NCBI GenBank assembly: GCA_003022435.1
Contig: PXUA01000019.1
Coordinates: forward strand, 219,427-283,426
Length of the DNA stretch: 64,000 bases
Source: Bacteroidetes bacterium SW_9_63_38
GTDB lineage: Bacteria; Bacteroidota; Rhodothermia; Rhodothermales; Salinibacteraceae
Direction of reading: 5' to 3'
Position numbers and translations under genes: made by a program. Position 1 is the first letter of the stretch. Every line of letters begins with the position of its first letter. Below the pieces are notes generated by a model that saw nothing but the letters and a program-made list of their open reading frames with translations, was not told where the DNA came from and searched no databases. This document shows positions 45,428 to 54,066 of the stretch, piece after piece.

Positions 45428-46000
45428 ATGACTGAGACCGCCGCCGGAACTGGGAGATGGCCCCTGTTGGTTTCGTTGATCGTACTTGCGTCCGTGGTTG
45501 TGATCGGGAACGGTTGTGAACACGACTCGTCGCCGGAGACACCCGTGCAGGACACGGTCGCAGCGCCCCCGACGCCGGACTCGATGACCGTCGCCCGGGT
45601 CCTCCGGACGGACAACCGGTTTTCGACACTGGTGGCCGGCCTGGATTCGACGGGGCTCGACTCGGTTCTGGCTGGCGACGGGCCGTACACGTTGTTCGCA
45701 CCGCCCGACTCGGCCTTCTCGGCCCTCCCGGCGGGGACGGTGCCGGTGCTGATGACAGAAGAGGTGTCGCGGCTGCGCGCCATTCTTGCTCACCACATTG
45801 TCGACGGCCGCGTCCGCATTGAGGAACTGTCGGACTCAGCGTCAGTGCCGACGCTCAACAGAGATTCTCTTCGTCTCTACGCCACCGATTCCAGCCGTAC
45901 GGTCGGGGGCGCTACGGTCGTGGACAGCGACGTGGAGGTTGCCAACGGGCTTATTCACGTGGTAGATCGGGTGCTGCGGCCTCCCGCTACGGACGAGTAG
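45428..46000 (+). CDS. Fasciclin (FAS1) domain lipoprotein
   Basis: A 190-residue exported protein. The N-terminus has a hydrophobic stretch ending in a lipobox-like VVVIGNGC, so it is probably a lipoprotein with Cys near residue 31. A single FAS1 domain follows, with FSTLVAGLDSTGLDSVL, YTLFAPPDSAFSALP, ILAHHIVDGRV and GLIHVVDRVLRPP. Such domains mediate adhesion. The ATG at 45428 places the signal correctly; a start at 45365 would give an over-long leader. Confidence 0.87.
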   Translation: MTETAAGTGRWPLLVSLIVLASVVVIGNGCEHDSSPETPVQDTVAAPPTPDSMTVARVLRTDNRFSTLVAGLDSTGLDSVLAGDGPYTLFAPPDSAFSALPAGTVPVLMTEEVSRLRAILAHHIVDGRVRIEELSDSASVPTLNRDSLRLYATDSSRTVGGATVVDSDVEVANGLIHVVDRVLRPPATDE

Positions 46001-46128
46001 CGGGACGGCGGATGGCCGGGAGAGCCGTAACGATCCGTAAATAGTGACCGGGAGGGGGGACCACGGTGCAGACTGGGGGTTTTAGAAGATGTCTCGCTAT
46101 CTTTTCTTGCACAAATCCTGTCTGCTCT

Positions 46129-46875
46129 ATGTCTAGTGATACCGACGCGCCCGTCTACGTCCTCCTCGGGGCCACGGGGGGCATTGGATCTGCTGTCGCC
46201 CACCAACTCGCCGACGACGGCGCCCAACTCGTCCTAAGCGCTCGTACTGAATCTGATGTCCAGGCCCTCGCCGACGAGACGGGCGGCGATGCGTTCCCGC
46301 TCGATGCCACCGACTTTGAGGAAGTGCAGGCCGCCGTGTCCCACGCCACCGACACCTGCGGCCGGATCGACGGCATCGTCAACTTCGTCGGGTCTATTCT
46401 CCTGAAACCGGCCCACCTTACGAGCTTGGAGGAGTACAAGGAGCAAGTCGAGCTCAATCTCGACACGGCGTTCCATACCGTGAAGGCGGCAGCCCGGCCC
46501 CTGATGAAGACGGGCGGGTCCATTGTGCTGATGACCTCGGCGGTGGCCCGAACCGGGCTCAAGAACCACGAGGCGATCGCGGCGGCGAAGGGAGGTGTGG
46601 CCGGACTCATGCGGGCCGCGGCGGCAACCTACGCCAATCGCGGGGTCCGAGTCAACTGCGTGGCGCCGGGGCTCGTCGAAAGCCGCATGTCGAAGGGCAT
46701 CTTGAGTTCAGACGCGGGGCGAAAGCAGTCCGAGCAGATGCACGCACTGGGACGCGTGGGACAGCCCGACGACGTAGCCCCGGCGGTGTCCTGGTTGCTG
46801 AAGCCGGAGACCGACTGGGTAACCGGCCAGATCATCGGCGTCGACGGTGGGTTGGGGACGGTGCGGGCGGGATAG
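46129..46875 (+). CDS. SDR-family protein with replaced catalytic Tyr
   Basis: A 248-residue Rossmann-fold protein: NAD(P) motif VLLGATGGIGSAVAHQL, NFVGS, catalytic-region MTSAVARTGLKNHEAIAAAK and C-terminal GQIIGVDGGLGT. Counting from the conserved Ser, the position of the catalytic Tyr (Ser+13) is Ile, while the Lys (Ser+17) is kept; so classical SDR proton transfer is unlikely. It precedes two photolyase genes and may belong to a light-induced group. The ATG at 46129 lies just before the glycine motif. Confidence 0.87.
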   Translation: MSSDTDAPVYVLLGATGGIGSAVAHQLADDGAQLVLSARTESDVQALADETGGDAFPLDATDFEEVQAAVSHATDTCGRIDGIVNFVGSILLKPAHLTSLEEYKEQVELNLDTAFHTVKAAARPLMKTGGSIVLMTSAVARTGLKNHEAIAAAKGGVAGLMRAAAATYANRGVRVNCVAPGLVESRMSKGILSSDAGRKQSEQMHALGRVGQPDDVAPAVSWLLKPETDWVTGQIIGVDGGLGTVRAG

Positions 46876-46929
46876 CGTTCGGCATGCCTTTTTCGACCGT
46901 TGGCGACTGCCTGCCGGGGCCGAACGGAG

Positions 46930-47050
46930 GACTGATTGCGTGGAGGCATGGAGGCTGCGGACGCATGGAAGCTCTGGATGCATGGAGGGGGATGTAGGCA
47001 GCATCGTCGATTTCACATCCACGCCTCCACGCCTCCACGCATTTCCGGGC
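46930..47050. repeat. GGANGC-unit repeat, inverted pair
   Basis: The left arm (about 46939-46991) is a run of GGAGGCAT, GGAGGCTGC, GGACGCAT, GGAAGCTCT, GGATGCAT; the right arm (about 47018-47042) is CATCCACGCCTCCACGC with the inverse unit. The arms flank a short spacer and fill the gap between the SDR gene and the photolyase gene. Confidence 0.75.
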
Positions 47051-47112
47051 ATCTCGACCGAAACTGGCACCGGAGCTGACATCCTTGATTTTCTTTCAAC
47101 CGCTGTGCCGCC

Positions 47113-48657
47113 ATGCAAACCCTGATTCTTGTTCTTCGCGACCAGCTCGACCGCGACGCGGCGGTGCTTGACGAGGCCGATCCGGACCGCGACGCGGTGG
47201 CGATGACGGAGGCGGACGTGGACCGCGGGGCGTCTCCGGATCACAAGCAGCGACGCGCGCTGGGGTGGGCGGCGATGCGGCACTTCCGCGACGACCTGCG
47301 CGAGCGCGGCTGGACCGTTCACTACGAGGCCGCCGACGCTCCCGATCAGAGCGACGACGCCCCCGATTTTCTCCGGCGGCAGCTTGCCGAGCACGACCCC
47401 GACCGCGTGCGTCTCACCGAACCGGGACGCATCTCGCTTCTGAACGCCATCGAACGGGTGTGCGAGGAGGCCGGGATCCCTGTCGAGGTGGGGCCCGACC
47501 GGCACTTTCTCGTGGATCACGACACGTTCGAGGCCTGGGCCGACGGACGCAAGGAGCTGACGCTCGAATACTTCTACCGCGAGCAGCGACGGGCGCACGA
47601 CGTGCTCGTCACCGACGACGGCGATCCGGTAGGCGGAGAGTGGAACTTCGACGACGAGAACCAGGAGGCGTTTGGCGCCGACGGGCCCGGCATGATCCCG
47701 GACGGGCCGTCGTTCGACCGCGACGACACCACGGAGGCGGTCCTCGACCTCGTGCGCGCCGAGCACGCCGACGCGCCGGGGACCCTCGACGACTTCCGGT
47801 GGCCGGTGACGCCCGCCCAGGCCGAAGCAGCGCTCGACGACTTTATCGAGCACCGCCTGCCGCAGTTCGGCACCTACCAGGATGCGATGTGGACGGGGCG
47901 GTCGTTCCTCTACCACTCGCGCCTGTCGGCGGCGCTCAATCTGAAGCTGCTCGATCCGCTTCAAGCGGTCCGGCGGGCCGAACAGGCCTATCACGACGAT
48001 CACGCGCCCCTTAACGCCGTCGAGGGCTTCGTGCGGCAGATTCTGGGCTGGCGCGAGTTCGTGCGGGGCGTCTACTGGCTCCAGGCTCCCGACTACGCGG
48101 AGAACAACGCGCTCGACGCCACCGCCGACCTGCCCGACGTCTACTGGACGGGCGACACCGACATGCGCTGCATGAGCGAGTGTGCAGGGCAGGTGGTCGA
48201 GCACGGCTACACGCACCACATCCCGCGCCTCATGGTGTTGGGGCTTTTTGGGCTCCTTTACGGCGTGGACCCGCAGCAGATGAACGCCTGGCACGAGGCA
48301 ATGTACGTGGACGCCTGGGAGTGGGTGTCGGCGCCCAACATGGTGGGCATGGCCCTCTACGCCGACGGCGGCATCGTAGGGACCAAGCCCTATACCGCCT
48401 CCGGAAAGTACATCAACCGGATGAGCAACTACTGCTCGCACTGTCGCTACGACCCGGACGCGGCGACCGGCGAGGACGCCTGCCCATTCACGTCACTGTA
48501 CTGGAACTTTCTGGACCGGCATCAGGAGCGCTTTTCGGGCAACCGGCGCATGAACTTCCAACTGGCCAACGTGCGGCGGAAGGACGAGGCCGAGCTTGAC
48601 GAGATCGCGGATCGGGTGGCGGAGGTGCGTCAGCTGGTCGAGGCGGGGGAGCTTTAA
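47113..48657 (+). CDS. Fe-S bacterial cryptochrome/(6-4) photolyase
   Basis: A 514-residue protein of the FeS-BCP/CryB-PhrB group. The N-terminal DUF domain (LILVLRDQLDRDAAVL) is followed by FAD-binding helices (WTGRSFLYHSRLSAALNLKLL, VEGFVRQILGWREFVRG). Cys ligands of the 4Fe-4S cluster are visible in MRCMSEC and NYCSHCRYDP...EDACPF, with the spacing 3 and 13 seen in Agrobacterium PhrB. It would repair (6-4) photoproducts using blue light. ATG at 47113. It heads the double-photolyase cluster. Confidence 0.93.
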   Translation: MQTLILVLRDQLDRDAAVLDEADPDRDAVAMTEADVDRGASPDHKQRRALGWAAMRHFRDDLRERGWTVHYEAADAPDQSDDAPDFLRRQLAEHDPDRVRLTEPGRISLLNAIERVCEEAGIPVEVGPDRHFLVDHDTFEAWADGRKELTLEYFYREQRRAHDVLVTDDGDPVGGEWNFDDENQEAFGADGPGMIPDGPSFDRDDTTEAVLDLVRAEHADAPGTLDDFRWPVTPAQAEAALDDFIEHRLPQFGTYQDAMWTGRSFLYHSRLSAALNLKLLDPLQAVRRAEQAYHDDHAPLNAVEGFVRQILGWREFVRGVYWLQAPDYAENNALDATADLPDVYWTGDTDMRCMSECAGQVVEHGYTHHIPRLMVLGLFGLLYGVDPQQMNAWHEAMYVDAWEWVSAPNMVGMALYADGGIVGTKPYTASGKYINRMSNYCSHCRYDPDAATGEDACPFTSLYWNFLDRHQERFSGNRRMNFQLANVRRKDEAELDEIADRVAEVRQLVEAGEL

Positions 48658-48958
48658 CGGAGGCTCTGGCGGCATGGAAGCTCTGGAGGCATCGAAGTGC
48701 TTGAGGTATGGAGCGCGGAGGGGCAATCCGGGGAAGGCATTTCAGGCTTCTGGTTCGGCAGAATAATCAATACTCGGATCACGAAGGGAGGAAAGACCGC
48801 ACCACGGGTTCGGGCTCTTCCTCCATGCCTTCCGGGGCAATCGCATCTTTGATTTAGAGGGGGCGTGCCCGGCGTCGAGGGCACTGCGTCGGGGCCTCCA
48901 TGCCTCCGTAGCATCCACGCACCTGTATTCCCAAAGCGTCCGAGCTTCCACAGCCTTC
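48658..48958. repeat. GGANGC-unit arms between photolyase genes
   Basis: Directly after the stop codon come GGAGGCTCT, GGCGGCAT, GGAAGCTCT, GGAGGCAT (48658-48690); directly before the next start come the inverse units GCCTCCATGCCTCCGTAGC and GCATCCACGC (48894-48922). The ~200 bp centre has no gene. The arms could pair over the whole gap. Confidence 0.7.
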
Positions 48959-50401
48959 ATGCCTCAACCCACGCTCGTCTGGCTCCGCCACAGCCTCCGC
49001 CTCCGCGACCACCCGGCCCTCGTACATGCGGCCGAGCGCGGTCCCGTCGTCCCCGTGTTCGTATGGGCCCCCGACGAGGAAGCGCCCTGGGCGCCCGGCG
49101 GCGCGGCCCGCTGGTGGCTGCACCACGCGCTGCAGGACCTCGATGAGCAACTCCGGGAGCGCGGCTCGCGGTTGATTTTGCGGGTTGGGCCGAGTGCCGA
49201 GACGCTGCGGGCCGTGGCCGAGGAGGTAGGCGCGGACCGTGTCGTCTGGAACCGGCGCTACGAGCCGAATTTCGCCCACCGGGACGACGAGGGGCAGGCG
49301 GCGCTCCAGGCGGCGGGACTGGAGACGTACGTTGCCGAGAGTCAGCTTCTCCACGATCCTGACGGTGTGGAGACCACGAGTGGTGGGCCGTACCACGTCT
49401 TCACCCCGTTCTGGAAGAAGGTGCGGAAGGAGAACCTGCTCGAGACCGGGCCGCCGCTGGACATCCCCGACCTGCCCGCGCCCGAGGCGTGGCCGTCCTC
49501 CGAGCCGCTGGAGGCGCTGGAGCTGCGGCCCGAGGCCCGAGACGGCGTCGACTGGGCGGGGGGGCTCCGCGACGCGTGGACCCCGACGGAGGCGGGTGGG
49601 CACGACCGACTGCAGTACACGCTCGATACGGTGCTGGGCGACTACGACACCGATCGCGACCGGCCCGATGTGGACGGCACGGCCCGCCTGTCGCCGTACC
49701 TCCACCACGGCCAGATCAGCCCCCGGCAGGTGTGGCACACCATCGAGTCGTGGGCCGACGACACCGGCCGCCACGGCCACGCGCGCCCGCTGCTCCGGCA
49801 GGTCGTCTTCCGCGAGTTTGCGTACCACTGGTGCCACCACTACCCCGACACGCCCACCGAGACGTACCGCGACAAGTTTACGGATTTCCCGTGGCGGGAC
49901 GACGCCGAGGCCCTGGCGCGTTGGAAGCGGGGGGAGACGGGCTACCCGATTGTCGACGCCGGCATGCGGCAGCTCTACGAGACCGGATGGATGCACAACC
50001 GCGTCCGGATGCTCGTGGCCTCCTTTCTCACGAAGGACCTGATGCTGCACTGGCGGCACGGGGCCGAGTGGTTCTGGAAGACGCTCGTCGATGCCGACCT
50101 GTCGGCCAACACCTTCAACTGGCAGTGGACCGCCGGGTGCGGGGCCGACGCGCAGCCGTTCTTCCGCATTTTCAACCCGGTCTCGCAGTCCGAACGCTAC
50201 GATCCGGACGGCACCTACATCCGCCGCTACGTGCCGGAGCTGGCCGATCTGCCCGACGACGTGATTCACGCGCCCTGGCAGACCTCGGCGGCGCGGCTGA
50301 AGGCGCTGGGGGTGACGCTCGGCACCGATTATCCCCGTCCGATGGTCGATCACGCCGAGGCGCGGGAGGAGGCCCTGGCCGCGTACGAGACGGTGAAATA
50401 G
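48959..50401 (+). CDS. phrB: Class I CPD photolyase (deoxyribodipyrimidine photo-lyase)
   Basis: A 480-residue light-driven DNA repair enzyme for cyclobutane pyrimidine dimers. The N-terminal antenna domain starts TLVWLRHSLRLRDHPAL; FAD-binding and DNA-contact signatures are LSPYLHHGQISPRQV, LLRQVVFREFAYHW, GYPIVDAGMRQLYETGWMHN and SANTFNWQWTAGCGADAQP. All family landmarks and the Trp-rich electron path are present. ATG at 48959. With the upstream (6-4)-type enzyme the organism covers both main UV lesions, as expected for sunlit brines. Confidence 0.95.
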   Translation: MPQPTLVWLRHSLRLRDHPALVHAAERGPVVPVFVWAPDEEAPWAPGGAARWWLHHALQDLDEQLRERGSRLILRVGPSAETLRAVAEEVGADRVVWNRRYEPNFAHRDDEGQAALQAAGLETYVAESQLLHDPDGVETTSGGPYHVFTPFWKKVRKENLLETGPPLDIPDLPAPEAWPSSEPLEALELRPEARDGVDWAGGLRDAWTPTEAGGHDRLQYTLDTVLGDYDTDRDRPDVDGTARLSPYLHHGQISPRQVWHTIESWADDTGRHGHARPLLRQVVFREFAYHWCHHYPDTPTETYRDKFTDFPWRDDAEALARWKRGETGYPIVDAGMRQLYETGWMHNRVRMLVASFLTKDLMLHWRHGAEWFWKTLVDADLSANTFNWQWTAGCGADAQPFFRIFNPVSQSERYDPDGTYIRRYVPELADLPDDVIHAPWQTSAARLKALGVTLGTDYPRPMVDHAEAREEALAAYETVK

Positions 50402-50490
50402 CCTGGATGCTTTGGACGCTCGGAAGCGTGGAGGCGTTGGAAGCGCTGGACGCCTGGAAGCATGGAGGCGTCGGAAGCACTGAGGGCTGG
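50402..50490. repeat. GGANGC-unit repeat array
   Basis: Nine successive 8-9 base units: GGATGCTTT, GGACGCTC, GGAAGCGT, GGAGGCGTT, GGAAGCGCT, GGACGCCT, GGAAGCAT, GGAGGCGTC, GGAAGCACT. It starts at the stop codon of the photolyase gene. The inverse units occur at 51185-51300, on the other side of the four-helix-bundle gene. Confidence 0.8.
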
Positions 50491-50530
50491 ATTCGTGTAA
50501 AACCGGTGTTCAGTCTTTGAATTCATCCTA

Positions 50531-50716
50531 GTGGGCTTGCACAGCTAGGCTGTGCGGCACAACTGAACTGAGAGAAATCGCAGATCTCGTGACGCTTTTT
50601 CCGTCCGTGACTCCTGCGTGGAAGATGCTCTGGATCGCTGGCAGTCGGTAAACGCTGACGATTGTAGCGCTAGACGATCGGGACTCAGAACCGTCAGAGT
50701 AGTTGTGCAAGGTCAC
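50531..50716. repeat. TA-flanked inverted-repeat element, TAGTGnnCTT family
   Basis: The ends CTAGTGGGCTTGCACA (50528-50543) and TGTGCAAGGTCACTAG (50704-50719) are inverted with 14 of 16 matching; TA lies at both borders. An internal hairpin GCACAGC-TAG-GCTGTGC occurs at 50539-50555. The end ACTAG/CTAGTG is shared with the element at 39500. It sits 10 bp before the start codon of the next gene. Confidence 0.65.
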
Positions 50717-50725
50717 TAGAACCGT

Positions 50726-51166
50726 ATGAGTGAACAGGTAGAGGATTTTGACGATTTGCGGGTGTATCGGACGGCGTTTCGGCACTCGATGACGATTTTC
50801 GATCTGTCGACCGAATGGCCGAAGGAAGAGCGGTACGCACTCACGGATCAGATTCGCCGCTCTTCCCGAGCTGTCTGCTCCAACATTGCCGAGGCGTGGA
50901 GCAAGCGGCGATATGAGGCCCACTTTGTAAGTAAGCTGAGTGATGCAGAGGGGGAAGCTGCCGAGACCATTACGTGGCTCGACTTTGCTCACACCTGTGA
51001 GTACCTGGACGCCGATGAGCACGACGAACTGCGTGACGAGTATCGGAAGATCCGCGGGGGGCTGGTGAAGATGATGAAGAACCCAGACCCGTGGTGCGGT
51101 CCCTCCGCTCTCCGCGACCCCGAGGTCCCGTACGAGACCGATACAACCCCGCAGACCGAGAACTGA
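50726..51166 (+). CDS. Four-helix-bundle protein (S23/IVP family)
   Basis: A 146-residue protein of the family first seen as ORFs in 23S rRNA intervening sequences: DFDDLRVYRTAFRHSMTIFDLS, then ALTDQIRRSSRAVCSNIAEAWSKRRY, and AEGEAAETITWLDFAHTCEYL. The core SNIAEG-like motif (SNIAEAW) is present. The family forms a pentameric helical bundle and its function is unclear; it is often horizontally spread. Here it lies between a MITE-like element and GGANGC arrays rather than in an rRNA gene, which supports mobility. The last ~40 residues are a polar extension. Confidence 0.9.
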   Translation: MSEQVEDFDDLRVYRTAFRHSMTIFDLSTEWPKEERYALTDQIRRSSRAVCSNIAEAWSKRRYEAHFVSKLSDAEGEAAETITWLDFAHTCEYLDADEHDELRDEYRKIRGGLVKMMKNPDPWCGPSALRDPEVPYETDTTPQTEN

Positions 51167-51184
51167 ACCGCCAGCCCTCTACAC

Positions 51185-51300
51185 GCTCGGCGTGCTGGGA
51201 GCGTCCAGGCTCTCCATGCATCCAAAGCATCCATGCTTCCACGCATCCGAAGCATCCACGCGTCCCGAGCGTCCCCATGCATCCACGCCGCCAAACGATC
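51185..51300. repeat. GGANGC-unit repeat array (inverse orientation)
   Basis: On the minus strand the units read GGATGCAT, GGGACGCGT, GGATGCTTC, GGATGCGT, GGAAGCAT, GGATGCTTT, GGATGCAT. The array ends 24 bases before the GTG start of the next gene and is the inverse of the one at 50402. Confidence 0.8.
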
Positions 51301-51323
51301 CATCGCACAGCCGACCGACCGCA

Positions 51324-52733
51324 GTGACCACGCTCGAATTCACATCCGCCCTCGACCATTCCGCTGAGACGGTGTTCGACTGGCATGCCCAGCCCGGGGC
51401 CTTTCAGCGCCTGACGCCGCCGTGGGCGCCCGTCCGGCTCGAAGCCTTCGAGGGCATCGGCGAGGGCGACCGCGCCGTGCTGCGGATGGGACCCGGCCCG
51501 CTGGCGATCAAGTGGGTGGCCGAGCACCACGACGTGGTGGAGGGGCGGCAGTTCTGCGACCGCATGGTGCAGGGGCCGTTTGCGCACTGGGATCACACAC
51601 ACCGGTTCGAGCCGCAGGGGGAAGGCGGCAGTCGGCTTGTTGATCACATCGAATGCGAGCTGCCCGGGGGCGGACTCGGGGCCGCGGCGGCGCCGTACGT
51701 GCTGGAGCCGGAGCTCCGCCGCCAGTTTGCATACCGCCACCGCGTGACGCGCCGTGACCTGGCATTGCACGAGCGGTACAATTCGGACGAGCGTTCGCTC
51801 ACAATCGCGGTGAGCGGCACGTCGGGCCTCGTCGGCTCGCAGCTGGTGCCGTTCCTCACGACGGGCGGGCACACGGTGAAGCGGCTCGTGCGGTCGCGGC
51901 CGGTCGGCGAGGACGAGATTCTGTGGAATCCGCAGACGGATGAGGTGGAGGCCGAGAACCTGGAGGGCCTCGACGCCGTGATTCACCTGGCCGCCGAGAG
52001 TGTGTTCGGCCTGTGGACGGCGGCCAAGAAGCAGCGCATCTACGACAGCCGGGCCCGGGGCACGCGCCTGCTGGCCGAGGCCCTGGCGGGACTGGACGAT
52101 CCGCCGGACACGTTCGTGTCAGCCTCGGCGGTCGGGTACTACGGCGACCACGGAACGGAGCCGGTGACGGAGGATAGTGCGCCGCGGGGCGCGGGCTTTT
52201 TGTCGGAGGTCTGCGAGGCATGGGAGGCGGCCACCGAGCCGGCCGCCGCGGCGGGCATCCGCACGGTACGATCGCGCATCGGCATCGTGCTGTCGCCGGC
52301 TGGGGGCGCGCTGCAGGTGCAGTGGCCCATCTTTTGGTTGGGACTGGGGGGGCCCGTGGGGGCGCCCGATCAGTATCTGCCCTGGCTTTCAATCGACGAC
52401 TTGGTTGGCGGGCTCTATCATTTGCTGTGGAACGACGACCTGGAGGGGCCGGTCAATCTGACCGCGCCCGAGCCCGCATCCATGGACGAGTATGCGCGCA
52501 CCTTAGCGACGGTCCTCAACCGTCCGGCGCCGTTTCGCGTGCCGGCGTCGGTGGTTCGGGCGGTGCTGGGGGAGATGGCGGACGAGATGCTGCTAAAGAG
52601 TGCGCGAGTTGTGCCCGAGCGGCTTCAACAGAGCGGATACGACTTCGTGGGCGACACGCTCGAGGGAGCGCTTCGGCACGTGCTGGGACGGACGAAAGAC
52701 GGAGCCGCGGCGGGCCGTTGGATACAAACGTAA
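51324..52733 (+). CDS. SRPBCC-TIGR01777 epimerase-like fusion protein
   Basis: A 469-residue two-domain protein. Residues 1-150 are a START/SRPBCC-like lipid-binding fold (TLEFTSALDHSAETVFDWHAQPGAFQRLTPPW), the rest is a TIGR01777 (YfcH-like) NAD-binding domain starting LTIAVSGTSGLVGSQLVPFL, with DAVIHLAAESVFGLWT, SASAVGYYGDHG and the C-terminal DUF1731 part (RVPASVVRAVLGEMADEML). The GTG at 51324 is the only start ahead of the conserved part that does not run into the repeat array. The fusion occurs in several photolyase-linked clusters; the substrate is unknown. Confidence 0.9.
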   Translation: MTTLEFTSALDHSAETVFDWHAQPGAFQRLTPPWAPVRLEAFEGIGEGDRAVLRMGPGPLAIKWVAEHHDVVEGRQFCDRMVQGPFAHWDHTHRFEPQGEGGSRLVDHIECELPGGGLGAAAAPYVLEPELRRQFAYRHRVTRRDLALHERYNSDERSLTIAVSGTSGLVGSQLVPFLTTGGHTVKRLVRSRPVGEDEILWNPQTDEVEAENLEGLDAVIHLAAESVFGLWTAAKKQRIYDSRARGTRLLAEALAGLDDPPDTFVSASAVGYYGDHGTEPVTEDSAPRGAGFLSEVCEAWEAATEPAAAAGIRTVRSRIGIVLSPAGGALQVQWPIFWLGLGGPVGAPDQYLPWLSIDDLVGGLYHLLWNDDLEGPVNLTAPEPASMDEYARTLATVLNRPAPFRVPASVVRAVLGEMADEMLLKSARVVPERLQQSGYDFVGDTLEGALRHVLGRTKDGAAAGRWIQT

Positions 52734-52797
52734 CAAACCCAGGGGCGTGCTCTCCATATCCTGGACCAGTTCGCACTTCTGATTCAACCTTGCCTCT

Positions 52798-54066
52798 ATG
52801 AAATCCCCAGACGCTCTCATCATTGGGGCCGGTCTCTCCGGGCTGGCCTGTGCTCGCCATCTCCACCGCCGCGGCCTCGACGTGCAGGTATTGGAGGCCT
52901 CGGATCGGGCGGGCGGTCGAGTGCGCACGAACACTGTGGATGGCTTCAAGCTGGATCGGGGCTTTCAGGTGATGCTGACGGCCTATCCGGAGGCCCAGCT
53001 GGAACTCGACTACGAGGTCCTCGACTTCCATGCCTTTTACGACGGCGCCGAGGTGCGCTACGACGGCGGCTTTCACCGCATCGCCGACCCGTTCCGGCAT
53101 CCGTTCGATGCCCCGAAAACGCTGTTCAGTCCCGTCGGCACGGCGGCGGACAAGATGCGCGTGGCTCGCATTCGACAGAATCTCCGCCGCACGACGGTGC
53201 CGGAGCTCATGGAGCGGGAGGAGCACACGGCCTTAGAGGCACTGCGGGAACGATGGGGGGTTTCCGACAACATGATCAACCGGTTCTTCCGCCCGTTCTT
53301 CGGCGGCATCTTCTTCGACCGGGCGCTGGGGGCGTCGAGCCGCATGTTCGAGTTCCTGTTCAAGATGTTTGCCGAGGGGCAGACGGTGCTCCCAGCGGGG
53401 GGGATGGAGCAAATTCCGAAACAGATGCGGGCGCACCTGCCGGACGACGCCGTGCGGCTGAACGCAACCGTTGATGCGGTGAACGAGCAGACCGTTACGC
53501 TGGAATCCGGGGAAGAGATGGATGCGCCCGCCGTCGTAGTGGCCATCGAGGCGCCGGCGGCCAGCCGGCTCGTGGGCGGCATTGAGCCGGTCGAGGGTCG
53601 GTCCACAGTGTGCCTCTACTTTTCGGCCCCCGAGTCGCCCCTGGACGCCCCCATCCTCGTGCTCAACGGCGACGGCGTGGGGCCGATCAATAATGTTGCG
53701 GTGCCGTCGGATGTGGCCCCCGGCTACGCCCCGGACGGACGGGCACTGGTGGCCGCCGTGGTGGTCGGTGGCCCGGCGGACGACGACGAGGCACTGCGAA
53801 GGGCCGTGCGAGACCAGCTCGTGGACTGGTTCGGACTCCAGGCCGGGGGCTGGTCGCACCTCGACACCGTGCACGTGCCGTACGCCCTGCCCGAGCAGGC
53901 CCCTCCCTTTCTGTCGCCTCCGCAGCGGGAAGTGCGCCGCCGCCCCGGCCTCTACGTCTGCGGCGACCACAGGCACAACGGTTCCATCAACGGCGCCATC
54001 GCGTCGGGACGGGCCGCTGCCCGCGCGGCAGTGGACGACTGTTTCACGGAGGCCCCGGCGGCATGA
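52798..54066 (+). CDS. FAD-dependent amine-oxidase-like oxidoreductase
   Basis: A 422-residue flavoprotein. The Rossmann motif ALIIGAGLSGLACARHL and the following EASDRAGGRVRTNTVDGFKLDRGFQ show the amine oxidase/phytoene desaturase-like family; the C-terminal FAD motif is GLYVCGDHRHNGSINGAIASGRAAA. The middle FFRPFFGGIFFDRALGASSRMF is typical of proteins annotated as protoporphyrinogen-oxidase-like. It overlaps the next gene by four bases (ATGA), so the two are coupled. Its place beside photolyases suggests a role in pigment or light response, which is inference. Confidence 0.88.
   Translation: MKSPDALIIGAGLSGLACARHLHRRGLDVQVLEASDRAGGRVRTNTVDGFKLDRGFQVMLTAYPEAQLELDYEVLDFHAFYDGAEVRYDGGFHRIADPFRHPFDAPKTLFSPVGTAADKMRVARIRQNLRRTTVPELMEREEHTALEALRERWGVSDNMINRFFRPFFGGIFFDRALGASSRMFEFLFKMFAEGQTVLPAGGMEQIPKQMRAHLPDDAVRLNATVDAVNEQTVTLESGEEMDAPAVVVAIEAPAASRLVGGIEPVEGRSTVCLYFSAPESPLDAPILVLNGDGVGPINNVAVPSDVAPGYAPDGRALVAAVVVGGPADDDEALRRAVRDQLVDWFGLQAGGWSHLDTVHVPYALPEQAPPFLSPPQREVRRRPGLYVCGDHRHNGSINGAIASGRAAARAAVDDCFTEAPAA

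Noticed and set aside
46930..51300. CRISPR array
   Set aside because: The repeated units are only 8-9 bases, vary at several positions, have no spacers and no cas genes nearby.
51190..51323. Upstream start for the TIGR01777 fusion protein
   Set aside because: The frame is open, but the peptide would be encoded by the GGANGC array; the conserved SRPBCC part begins at the GTG 51324.
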